Shown: in pieces, positions 1 through 6,815 of the stretch
How the letters are laid out: each line of letters begins with the position of its first letter
Numbering within the stretch: the stretch's first letter is position 1
DNA from: Acidobacteriaceae bacterium
GTDB taxonomy: Bacteria; Acidobacteriota; Terriglobia; Terriglobales; Acidobacteriaceae
NCBI GenBank assembly: GCA_003140705.1
Contig: PLKU01000288.1
Span: forward strand, 3,733 to 20,260
DNA: 16,528 nucleotides
Direction of reading: 5' to 3'
The notes under the pieces: model-generated
Database searches by the model: none
What the model was told of the DNA's origin: nothing
Seen by the model: the letters and a program-made list of their open reading frames with translations, nothing else
Translations under genes and position numbers: made by a program

Positions 1-1237
1 ACGGAAAGTCGCGAATCGGCTCGCGGCCAATCACATAATTCTCCAATTTGCCATCGGTTACAAGCGTCACAGCCTGGGCCGGAACGCCGTCATCGTCTAG
101 GACGTACGCGCCCACAAGACCCTTGCCTGCGTAGCTCTTCAAGCTGGGATCCTCTAAGACATCCAGAAATTCGGGCAACACGCGCGCATGCAGGCTCGAT
201 GCGAACGGCCCATTGGTGCGAGCCTCGGTTCCAAGCTTGGGCCGCGTCGCCGTGACTCCAGCGCCTAACAGCGAATGCAACGTGTCGGCTCCCGCGTCGG
301 AACTCAAAAGCACCGGACCGTGATACTCCTCTTCCACGAGCGGAGCCTTGCGCAACTCGCTGAGCGAGGCGATCAATCCGATTGCATGCTTCTCAAAGAC
401 ATCGGGCGCATCCAGGTCCTTCAGGGCAACGCCAACCGATCCATATGATCGGTCCAACCTCATGCCGTCGGCGGCCTGCGTGCCCACGCCAAAAGTCTCT
501 TGATACTCCGACGCTGCCTTGCGGACGATGGTTCCCTCGCTCGTCACCAGCCACGTGGTGGTCGCCTGCGCCTGGAACTGCGCCGTGGCGTATTCCACGT
601 CACCCTGGCTGGCTTTGACTGAGGCGTCCGTTCTGTAGAGTCCACTCGCTCTGGCCACGCGATCTACCCAGGGCGCTTCATCCAGACTCAACTTTATCGG
701 CGCCGCCAGCGAGATCACCGGCGTCTCCTTGCTGAAGTCGTCAGCCTGTGGAGGCGTCTCCACCTGCTTCAGAGCTGCCTGCTTCTGCGCATATGCCGCG
801 AGGGCAGCCTTGTAAGCCTGATCCGTGCCTGCCCACAGGGCGGAGCGAATGGCAATGGGATCGTCGTCGAGGGAAGACAACTCCAGCGCGCCGTCTCCGC
901 GACCGCCTGAACTGTCAGTTTTGTAGTCGCCTACGCGCACCGTGATGCGCGCTATGCGCTGGTGGGAATGGATGGAGTCCTCGCTCGCCCCAAACTCGGC
1001 CTTGGTCTGGAAATCGTCCACACCTTCAATTTTGTATTGGATAAAGAACGGCCTCTCGAATCCCTTCAGCTGCAACTGGCTCATGCTCCGGTCTAGTTCT
1101 TCGAGCATCGCCTTCAGCACAGGGTCCTTCTCGGCATCGGCGCGTGTCGGCTGTGCCGCGCGCAAATACGGGGTAAACAGGCAGACGGCAACGATCGCGG
1201 CTCCGGCTATCCATGCAACGGGAGGAATCGAGTTCAT
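1..1237 (-). CDS. TldE/PmbA-like metallopeptidase-family subunit, secreted, 3' end outside window (partial)
   Basis: The frame is open from an ATG at 1237 to the left edge, giving 412 codons without a stop. It begins MNSIPPVAWIAGAAIVAVC and reads like a signal peptide ending near LRAAQ, so the product is probably exported. The rest aligns by eye with the upstream gene: the PVISLAAPIK segment, the ELRKAPLVEEEYHGPVLLS segment and a later VTLVTDGKLENYVIGREPI segment match equivalent TldD regions. Where the neighbour has its HExxxH zinc site, this protein has LHSLLGAGVTATRPKLG, so the metal ligands are missing. In the known TldD/TldE heterodimer, TldE (PmbA) is the subunit without the zinc site, and I infer the same role here. 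The start is well supported: AAGGAGG lies 4 nt upstream and the ATG overlaps the previous TGA (ATGA), which implies translational coupling. The missing C-terminus prevents a full check. Confidence 0.85.
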   Translation of the reverse strand, partial: MNSIPPVAWIAGAAIVAVCLFTPYLRAAQPTRADAEKDPVLKAMLEELDRSMSQLQLKGFERPFFIQYKIEGVDDFQTKAEFGASEDSIHSHQRIARITVRVGDYKTDSSGGRGDGALELSSLDDDPIAIRSALWAGTDQAYKAALAAYAQKQAALKQVETPPQADDFSKETPVISLAAPIKLSLDEAPWVDRVARASGLYRTDASVKASQGDVEYATAQFQAQATTTWLVTSEGTIVRKAASEYQETFGVGTQAADGMRLDRSYGSVGVALKDLDAPDVFEKHAIGLIASLSELRKAPLVEEEYHGPVLLSSDAGADTLHSLLGAGVTATRPKLGTEARTNGPFASSLHARVLPEFLDVLEDPSLKSYAGKGLVGAYVLDDDGVPAQAVTLVTDGKLENYVIGREPIRDFP

Positions 1238-3006
1238 TGCGCCTCCTTCTTTGCGGGCGTCGCGACCACTGCTCCCGGAATCGGCAGAATTGGCGGCCTC
1301 GCGGTTCCCTGAGCCTGCTTTTGCGTCTCCATCTCGCTCACTAGCATCGCCGGGGCCACCGCGCTCACCGGCACCGTGCCCGATTCCGCACCGCACTCCC
1401 CGTTGAAGACTTCACTCTTGTCACCCGTCGCCAATATTCGCTTCAACGCGGCCTGTGGTGTGCCCACAATACTCACGCCGCGCACCAGCTCATCGGGACG
1501 GCCATCCACATACACCCGGTAAACGACCAGCGGAATCACCTGAAATGCCTGTGGCGAACTCCGCGTCGTGACCGCAAAGCCTGAAGAAATGTCCTCGAAA
1601 TACAGTCCGTAGGGCTTGCCCTGTTTCTTTGCCTCTTCTATCAACTGCTTGCGGAGTTCAGCCTCCGGCTCAGTCTTGGTTGACGTCACAATGAGGTTGC
1701 CTTGACGGCCCGTCGGAACGCGCCCGGTCTGCGCGCGTCCGTGCCCGTTGGATTCAGAAAAGCTCGCGATGGGGAGGCGCGACATCAAGAACGTCTTCAG
1801 CACCCCATCGTTGATCAGCTCCACCCGCCGTGCCTTCTGCCCCTCATCGTCGTATTCATAGTTGCCGCTCAGCCAGGTATTGCCAAAGGTGGTCAGCGTG
1901 GGATCGTCGGCTACCGAAAGAAACGTGGGCAGCACCTCTTTGCCAATATCTTTGGTGAAGGTCTGGCCTTCCTCGTCGCCGCGTTGCCGCTGCCCTTCAA
2001 GGCGGTGGCCGAGCACCTCGTGAAAGAACACCGCAGCAGCGCGCCCCGACAGGATTGCCGGTCCATCAAAAGGCTCTGTCAGCGGGGCAACGCGCAGAGC
2101 TTCGAGGCTCTTGCCCAAGTCGCGCATTGCCGTCTCGAGCTCCGCCTGCGCGGGCAGTCCGTCCACGGTCTCAGCTTCAAAGGTCTGCGCACGGAACAGG
2201 TCCATGCCATCGTCGGCACGCGTTACCGCAAACACAACCAGTCGCGCAGCCTGGTGGCCCGTCACAATCTGCGAGCCCTCAGACGAAGCGAAGTAGTCGG
2301 TCTCGTTTTGTACGGTCAGCATCACTACGTTCTGGTCTACGTCAGGAAATTCGCGGAAAATCTTTGAGAGTGCGCTGACCCGGTACTCCCATGCCGCTTT
2401 GTCCACAACTACGGGCGGGGCCGGTTTGCTGATGGATACCTGGGACGTCTCCTGGCTGAAATCGGGCGATGTGTCCTCTTCCTTGGCTCTAACCTGCGCC
2501 TCGGTCTTGACCCGCAAATAGTTGTCCATTGCATTGCCGTAGCCAGTGTTGGTGGCTAGCCACAAGGTGCGTTCAAGCGCCTCACGGTCGTCAGTCAGCG
2601 GCAACTGCATGCTGTTGACCGCCGAGCCGCGATGTGTCCCGTGCGTGTTGTCCAGCTTGGGATCGCCAAGCCGCACTTGCACGTCTGCCACACGAACGCG
2701 GTTTTCTGAGCTATCAACCAGCGCACCAAACTGCGCACGGATGCCGACAAAGCCGGCTTCACTGACTGAGTAGCTAAGAAAATAGGGAGGAAGCTGCTTC
2801 TCAGCGGCGGGGTTGGCGGAGCCCTGCTTGCCCAGCGAAGTGAAGGCCCGATGCAGTTCGGTTGTCATTGCATCGAGCAACGGGGGAGTCGCTTGCTTCT
2901 GTGCTCCCGCCATTGCGGGCCAGGCCATTGTGATTGCGGAAACAGCGACGCAGAGGCCGCCCTGCAGGGCAGCCCTCACAGAGAAGACTGATGAATTTTT
3001 GGGCAT
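1234..3006 (-). CDS. TldD-type zinc metallopeptidase, secreted
   Basis: This is a full-length TldD/PmbA-family (peptidase U62) protein. The motif FFHEVLGHRLEGQ carries the HExxxH zinc-binding and catalytic signature at about residues 329-334, counted from the ATG at 3006. Downstream are the GNYEYDDEGQKARRVELI and GVLKTFLMSRLPIASF segments and the C-terminal barrel. From 3006 the N-terminus MPKNSSVFSVRAALQGGLC continues into a hydrophobic stretch ending AMAGAQ, a convincing signal peptide. In-frame ATGs at 3033 and 3042 would add 9 or 12 residues. None of the three has a clear Shine-Dalgarno, so I chose the one with a normal signal-peptide length. The stop overlaps the start of the TldE-like gene, so the two are co-translated and probably form one heterodimer. 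Cytoplasmic E. coli TldD/E matures microcin B17 and degrades CcdA; an exported pair would act on peptides outside the cytoplasm (inference). Confidence 0.88.
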   Translation of the reverse strand: MPKNSSVFSVRAALQGGLCVAVSAITMAWPAMAGAQKQATPPLLDAMTTELHRAFTSLGKQGSANPAAEKQLPPYFLSYSVSEAGFVGIRAQFGALVDSSENRVRVADVQVRLGDPKLDNTHGTHRGSAVNSMQLPLTDDREALERTLWLATNTGYGNAMDNYLRVKTEAQVRAKEEDTSPDFSQETSQVSISKPAPPVVVDKAAWEYRVSALSKIFREFPDVDQNVVMLTVQNETDYFASSEGSQIVTGHQAARLVVFAVTRADDGMDLFRAQTFEAETVDGLPAQAELETAMRDLGKSLEALRVAPLTEPFDGPAILSGRAAAVFFHEVLGHRLEGQRQRGDEEGQTFTKDIGKEVLPTFLSVADDPTLTTFGNTWLSGNYEYDDEGQKARRVELINDGVLKTFLMSRLPIASFSESNGHGRAQTGRVPTGRQGNLIVTSTKTEPEAELRKQLIEEAKKQGKPYGLYFEDISSGFAVTTRSSPQAFQVIPLVVYRVYVDGRPDELVRGVSIVGTPQAALKRILATGDKSEVFNGECGAESGTVPVSAVAPAMLVSEMETQKQAQGTARPPILPIPGAVVATPAKKEAQ

Positions 3007-3081
3007 TGATCTGAGAATCCGAGGGCAGCGCATCTGTAGCATCGATTGTCGCAGAGTAGGCTAGGGTCAAGGGAATATCTC

Positions 3082-4482
3082 ATGAATTTTGCCCGCTGCG
3101 CGATGCTCGCCGGTTGCGTGGCCCTCCATCTCCCCTTCCAACTCACCGCCGTCGCACCTCGCCTTGGGCCTGCTCCCCACACCGCACCCCGCAATGTTGT
3201 GAATCCATCCGCCTCCCCGCCAGCCGAGTCCTCATCCGCCAGCACTCCCGCTAAACCCCCTCAGGCCTATAAGCTGCCGCCCGACAAGCTGGCCAAAGCC
3301 ATCGCCCTTGGCCGGATCCGCAACATCGTCGATCTGGCCGGTTCCCTCTTGGATCTGGCTGTTCTCTGGCTGCTGCTGGCCACCCGCGCCTCAGCCGCCA
3401 TCGAAAGCTGGTCGCAGCGCATCACCCCGCGGCGCTGGCTTCAGGGTCTGTTCTTTTTCGCGATATTCCTGCTGATCACCGCGCTGGCCGACCTGCCCCT
3501 GGATGTTTACGCCCACCACGTCAGCCGCTCCTATGGAATCAGCGTGGCGGGCTGGGGCGATTGGCTCCTTGACCTGTCAAAAGGTCTTGGCCTCTCCATC
3601 CTTTTTGTCCCGCCCATTCTGCTGGCTTTCAACTGGATTGTTCGCCGATGGCCGCGGCGCTACTGGCTCTACTCCTGGATGGCCACAATCCCGCTGATGG
3701 TGGTTTCTGTCTTCATCGCGCCGCTCTTCGAGCCCATCTTCAACCGGTACGAGCCCCTAGCCAAAAATCATCCCGTCCTTGTGGGCGAGCTCCAGAAGGT
3801 CGTCGCCCGCACGGGGACAAGCATCCCGCCGGAGCGCATGTTCCTGATGAAGGCCGCTCAAAAAACCAACGGTCTCAACGCTTATGTAAGCGGCCTCGGC
3901 TCCACCAAGCGCATTGTTGTGTGGGACACCACTGCCGACCGCATTCCCGACGATCAAGTTCTCTTTCTGCTGGGCCACGAGACCGGGCACTACGTCCTCA
4001 ACCACATCGCCAAGGGGCTCGCGCTCTCTGCCGTCGCCCTGTTCTTTGTCTATTGGGGTTGCGCAAGATTTGCGGCCTGGCTGGCACGCGGCTTCGGCGT
4101 GCGTTGGGGGCTCGCGCAAGAGGGGATTACGCTGCGTTCCGTGGCTGCGCTTTCAAGTCGGTCCGGCTTTGTGGTGCTGCTTTTCACCATTTCGGTTGCA
4201 GGCTTTGTGCTGGCCCCGATAGACAACTTAGTGAGCCGCTACTTCGAACACCAGGCCGACGTCTACGGCCAGGAGGCGATCCACGGCATCGTCACAGACC
4301 CACAGAAGACCGCCGTTGCCGCCTTCAATGCGCTTGGCGAGGCCTGGCTGGAGGATCCCAATCCCAGCCCGTTTCTTGAGTGTTGGACGTATAGCCACCC
4401 TTCAACGCAAAGCCGCGCCAACTTCGCGGCACAGTATGACCCATGGGCCAATGGCGGCCACGGAGAGTTCTTTGACAAGTAG
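3082..4482 (+). CDS. M48 family (Ste24/CAAX-protease-like) membrane metallopeptidase
   Basis: This is a membrane-bound zinc protease. From the ATG at 3082 (466 aa) the protein starts with a signal peptide or first helix, MNFARCAMLAGCVALHLPF. A Pro/Ser/Ala-rich linker follows, then several transmembrane helices (for example LLDLAVLWLLLATRASAA and LFFFAIFLLITALADLPLD). The zinc site is HETGH at residues 299-303, with the third ligand in the downstream FEHQADVYG motif (E389), as in Ste24/HtpX enzymes. Upstream sits the M48 N-terminal-domain stretch around VSVFIAPLFEPIFNRYEPL. The reading frame can be extended to a TTG at 3046, but AAGGGA 7 nt before 3082 favours the ATG. The gene diverges from tldD across a short shared promoter region. 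The family clears misfolded or processed membrane proteins; the substrate here is unknown. Ste24-type CAAX activity is only the family name, not a prediction of prenyl processing. Confidence 0.9.
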   Translation: MNFARCAMLAGCVALHLPFQLTAVAPRLGPAPHTAPRNVVNPSASPPAESSSASTPAKPPQAYKLPPDKLAKAIALGRIRNIVDLAGSLLDLAVLWLLLATRASAAIESWSQRITPRRWLQGLFFFAIFLLITALADLPLDVYAHHVSRSYGISVAGWGDWLLDLSKGLGLSILFVPPILLAFNWIVRRWPRRYWLYSWMATIPLMVVSVFIAPLFEPIFNRYEPLAKNHPVLVGELQKVVARTGTSIPPERMFLMKAAQKTNGLNAYVSGLGSTKRIVVWDTTADRIPDDQVLFLLGHETGHYVLNHIAKGLALSAVALFFVYWGCARFAAWLARGFGVRWGLAQEGITLRSVAALSSRSGFVVLLFTISVAGFVLAPIDNLVSRYFEHQADVYGQEAIHGIVTDPQKTAVAAFNALGEAWLEDPNPSPFLECWTYSHPSTQSRANFAAQYDPWANGGHGEFFDK

Positions 4483-4515
4483 CGGGCCCGCAGGGAAGCT
4501 GAGAGCCCTGAACGA

Positions 4516-4788
4516 TTATTCAGCCGTCGTTGGGTCGATTGTCGTTCGAACCTGCGAGACCTTGTTGGCCGGGAAGCCGCCCATGGTGGCGTGTTTGCGC
4601 ACCGTATCTTCATCCGGCGCGATGTAGACGCAGTAAATCTTGTCGTCGGTTACGTAGCTGTGAAGCCACTGAATCTGGGGGCCCAATTCGCGCAGAACGC
4701 CGCAAGACGTCTGAGATACTGCCTTCAATTGCTCCGGGGAAAGCTTGCCGACTTCAGGTATCTCTCTCTCAATCACAAACTTGGGCAT
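4516..4788 (-). CDS. DUF4242 (SCO4226-like) small protein
   Basis: This 90-aa protein begins MPKFVIEREIPEVGKL and contains SCGVLRELGPQIQWLHSYV, DDKIYCVYIAPDEDTVRKH and GGFPANKVSQV. The layout is typical of the DUF4242 ferredoxin-like family, whose Streptomyces member SCO4226 binds nickel. That binding has not been shown for this branch, so a metal role is only a possibility. The frame runs 29 codons further upstream, but the ATG at 4788 has a good AGAGGAG site about 9 nt before it and matches the usual family start. It is transcribed convergently with the M48 gene (33 nt between stops) and divergently from gcvH (134 nt). The single-domain length is normal and no signal peptide or membrane segment is seen. 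Confidence 0.8.
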   Translation of the reverse strand: MPKFVIEREIPEVGKLSPEQLKAVSQTSCGVLRELGPQIQWLHSYVTDDKIYCVYIAPDEDTVRKHATMGGFPANKVSQVRTTIDPTTAE

Positions 4789-4922
4789 GGAATCGATCTC
4801 CTCTTGGGAAGTATCAAACATATTAGCGCAGCGGGAGGACCTGCGGAGGGGTTTTGCGCTTCCTTTCGAGATCACTCACCCCTGATCTCTGCAGTAAACT
4901 ACTTCTTCAAGGAGACGACGCC

Positions 4923-5312
4923 ATGGCCTATCCCGCCAACTACCGTTACACTCGCGAACACGAATGGATCGTGCTCGATGGCAACATCGGATCGATTGGC
5001 ATTACAGACTATGCGCAGAACTCCCTTGGCGACATTGTGTATGTCGATGTGCCCAAAGTCGGCGAGCCGGTCACGGCCAACGCCACCTTCGGATCGGTGG
5101 AGAGCGTGAAGGCCGTCAGCGACCTCTATTCGCCGGTCACCGGCACCGTCACCGCGACCAACGAAGAGCTCAAGTCCTCGCCCGACAAGATTAACGAAGC
5201 GCCGCACGACACCTGGATCATCAAGGTCGAGCTTGCGGACCCAGCGCAGTTCAACGTCCTGCTCGACGCCGCGGCCTACGAGGCATTCATCTCGGAAGAG
5301 ACGGGAAGCTAG
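4923..5312 (+). CDS. gcvH: Glycine cleavage system H protein
   Basis: This 129-aa protein is the lipoyl-carrying shuttle of the glycine cleavage system, passing the aminomethyl intermediate from P-protein to T-protein in the cytoplasm. The start reads MAYPANYRYTREHEWIVLD, a classic GcvH N-terminus, and GITDYAQNSLGDIVYVDVP follows. The lipoylation site is ESVKAVSDLYSPV with the modified lysine at K63. The C-terminus carries the usual SPDKINEAPHDTWIIKVEL stretch. The ATG at 4923 has AAGGAG 8 nt upstream, so the longer in-frame start at 4854 is unlikely. gcvPA follows after 153 bp. I saw no glycine-riboswitch-like structure upstream. The stop codon lies inside the left arm of a strong hairpin, described separately. 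Confidence 0.97.
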   Translation: MAYPANYRYTREHEWIVLDGNIGSIGITDYAQNSLGDIVYVDVPKVGEPVTANATFGSVESVKAVSDLYSPVTGTVTATNEELKSSPDKINEAPHDTWIIKVELADPAQFNVLLDAAAYEAFISEETGS

Positions 5313-5352
5313 GAGCTAGATGCGAGCTGCTAGCCTTCTAGCTCCTAGTTTT
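5305..5352 (+). terminator. Heptad-built hairpin over the gcvH stop codon, terminator-like
   Basis: Positions 5309-5320 (CTAGGAGCTAGA) are the exact reverse complement of 5337-5348 (TCTAGCTCCTAG). A few weaker pairs extend the stem outward to 5305/5352. The loop is 16 nt, and TTTTATTT follows from 5349, so the element has the shape of an intrinsic terminator. The gcvH stop TAG (5310-5312) lies within the left arm. Both arms are made of GCTAGxx-type 7-mers (GCTAGGA at 5308, GCTAGAT at 5315, GCTAGCC at 5329), the same unit as the array before gcvPA. It could end gcvH transcripts, attenuate gcvPA/gcvPB or protect the mRNA 3' end. Confidence 0.6.
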
Positions 5353-5423
5353 ATTTCGGAGCTCGAAGCGGTATTGACGATTCAGGATTTGTTCCGGCAG
5401 CGTGAACACCCGCTGCCCAACGG

Positions 5424-5465
5424 GCTTTTAGCTAGGGGCTAGAAGCTAGAGGCTAAAAGCTGAAA
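5424..5465 (+). repeat. 7-bp tandem repeat array directly abutting the gcvPA start
   Basis: Five consecutive 7-mers run up to the base before the gcvPA ATG: GCTAGGG (5431), GCTAGAA (5438), GCTAGAG (5445), GCTAAAA (5452) and GCTGAAA (5459). A sixth, inverted-looking unit GCTTTTA lies at 5424. GCTTTTAGC (5424-5432) and GCTAAAAGC (5452-5460) are exact reverse complements, so the array can also fold into a 9-bp stem. The array occupies the place where gcvPA's ribosome binding site should be. Upstream in the same spacer, GGCAGCG (5396-5402) and CGCTGCC (5411-5417) form a third hairpin. Confidence 0.85.
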
Positions 5466-6815
5466 ATGCGCTACCTACCTAAATCGCCAGCCGAACGGCA
5501 ACAAATGCTGGCCGAAATCGGCGCAGCATCCATCGACGACCTTTTCGCCGTCATCCCCGCGGAGTATCGCCTGGACCGCGATCTTGACGTTCCGCGCCAA
5601 CACGCCGAGAGCGAAATCGTCAGCTACTTTCGCGCCGCCGGTCAGAAGAACGCCACCGACTATGCCAGCTTTCTCGGCGCCGGCGCCTATCGCCACTACC
5701 GGCCGGTGATTATCGATTCTCTTGTGCAGCGCGGCGAGTTCCTCACCAGCTACACGCCCTACCAGGCGGAGATCACGCAAGGCACGCTACAGGCTATTTT
5801 CGAGTTTCAGACCATGATTGCCGAGTTAACCGGCATGGACGTGGCCAACGCGAGCATGTACGACGGTTCGACAGGTGCGGCGGAGGCTGTGATGATGGCT
5901 GTCCGTGTGACCGGGCGCCACAGGGCTGTTGTCGCCTCTACCGTTCATCCTGAATACCGCGAAGTGCTGGCGACGTATGCGAAACATCAGGGCCTGCCCG
6001 CCACTTTGGTTGGTTATGACAGCGAGACGGGGCGTGTCGATCTGGCTGCCCTTGATGCGGCCGTCACGGAAGAGACAGCGGCTGTTCTGGTGCAAAGTCC
6101 CAACTTCTTTGGAACGATTGAGGACATTCCGTCGATTGCTGCGATTGCGCACGCGAAGGGCGCTTTGCTCATCGTGTCGATTGCTGAAGCAGTCTCGCTT
6201 GGCGTCGTTCGGCCTCCGGTCGAGGCCGACATCGTCAGCATGGAAGCGCAGTCGTTTGGTGTGGCGCTGAGTTACGGCGGCCCGTTCTGCGGAGTCATTG
6301 CAGCGAAGGAGCAGTACCTGCGGCAGATGCCGGGGCGGCTGGTTGGGCAGACTGTTGACTCGACGGGCTACCGAGGGTTTGTGCTGACGCTTTCGACGCG
6401 CGAGCAGCACATCCGCCGCGAGAAAGCTACCTCCAACATCTGTACGAACCAGGCATTAGTCGCGCTGATGGCGACTATCTTTCTCACCGTCTACGGGAAG
6501 GAAGGGATTCGCGAGCTGGCGGAGCATAACCTGGCAAAGGCCGATTATACAGCGCGCACACTTTCCCAGGTCCAGGGCGCAACGCAGTTGTTTAGGGGCG
6601 CGCCGCGGTTTCATGAATTTGTTTTGCAAACGAGCGAGGAGCCGGCATTGTGGAGCAAGCGGCTGATGGATGAAAAGATTGTTGGCGGCCTCGATCTGGG
6701 CAAGTGGTATCCGGAGTTGGGGAATGCGACATTGTGGTGCGCTACGGAGATGGTTACGCGCGAGCAGATCGATACCGCCGCCAAAGTACTGGCCGCCGGG
6801 CTTGTGGAGGCATAA
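5466..6815 (+). CDS. gcvPA: Glycine dehydrogenase (aminomethyl-transferring) subunit 1
   Basis: This 449-aa protein is the N-terminal half of the split P-protein. With GcvPB it decarboxylates glycine and loads the aminomethyl group on lipoyl-GcvH. The start [19 protein letters not shown] is typical of the family. Recognisable segments are [38 protein letters not shown] and [19 protein letters not shown] early on, and [19 protein letters not shown] and [19 protein letters not shown] later. The length is normal for bacterial GcvPA (about 440-450 aa). It has a fold-type I aminotransferase architecture, but the PLP lysine is in the partner subunit. There is no good Shine-Dalgarno: the nearest purine run is inside the heptad array (AGAGG at 5447-5451, about 14 nt away). 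The stop TAA is immediately followed by the gcvPB ATG. Confidence 0.97.
   Translation: MRYLPKSPAERQQMLAEIGAASIDDLFAVIPAEYRLDRDLDVPRQHAESEIVSYFRAAGQKNATDYASFLGAGAYRHYRPVIIDSLVQRGEFLTSYTPYQAEITQGTLQAIFEFQTMIAELTGMDVANASMYDGSTGAAEAVMMAVRVTGRHRAVVASTVHPEYREVLATYAKHQGLPATLVGYDSETGRVDLAALDAAVTEETAAVLVQSPNFFGTIEDIPSIAAIAHAKGALLIVSIAEAVSLGVVRPPVEADIVSMEAQSFGVALSYGGPFCGVIAAKEQYLRQMPGRLVGQTVDSTGYRGFVLTLSTREQHIRREKATSNICTNQALVALMATIFLTVYGKEGIRELAEHNLAKADYTARTLSQVQGATQLFRGAPRFHEFVLQTSEEPALWSKRLMDEKIVGGLDLGKWYPELGNATLWCATEMVTREQIDTAAKVLAAGLVEA

Noticed and set aside
1702..2367. 221-codon plus-strand open frame opposite tldD
   Set aside because: It is antisense to a clearly conserved metallopeptidase, has no family motif and reflects GC-rich codon bias.
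3648..4379. 243-codon plus-strand frame inside the M48 protease gene
   Set aside because: It is Arg/His/Gly-rich, out of frame with the HETGH-containing protein and has no family features.
4789..4922. Possible glycine riboswitch upstream of gcvH
   Set aside because: Glycine riboswitches often precede gcv genes, but I could not find the conserved tandem aptamer core in this 134-bp spacer. A covariance-model search would decide.
5373..5378. TTGACG in the gcvH-gcvPA spacer as a -35 box for gcvPA
   Set aside because: No acceptable -10 hexamer lies 16-18 bp downstream; that stretch is GC-rich and forms a hairpin instead.
5305..5465. CRISPR array or phage attachment site
   Set aside because: The units are 7 bp, tandem and without spacers, and there are no cas or integrase genes.
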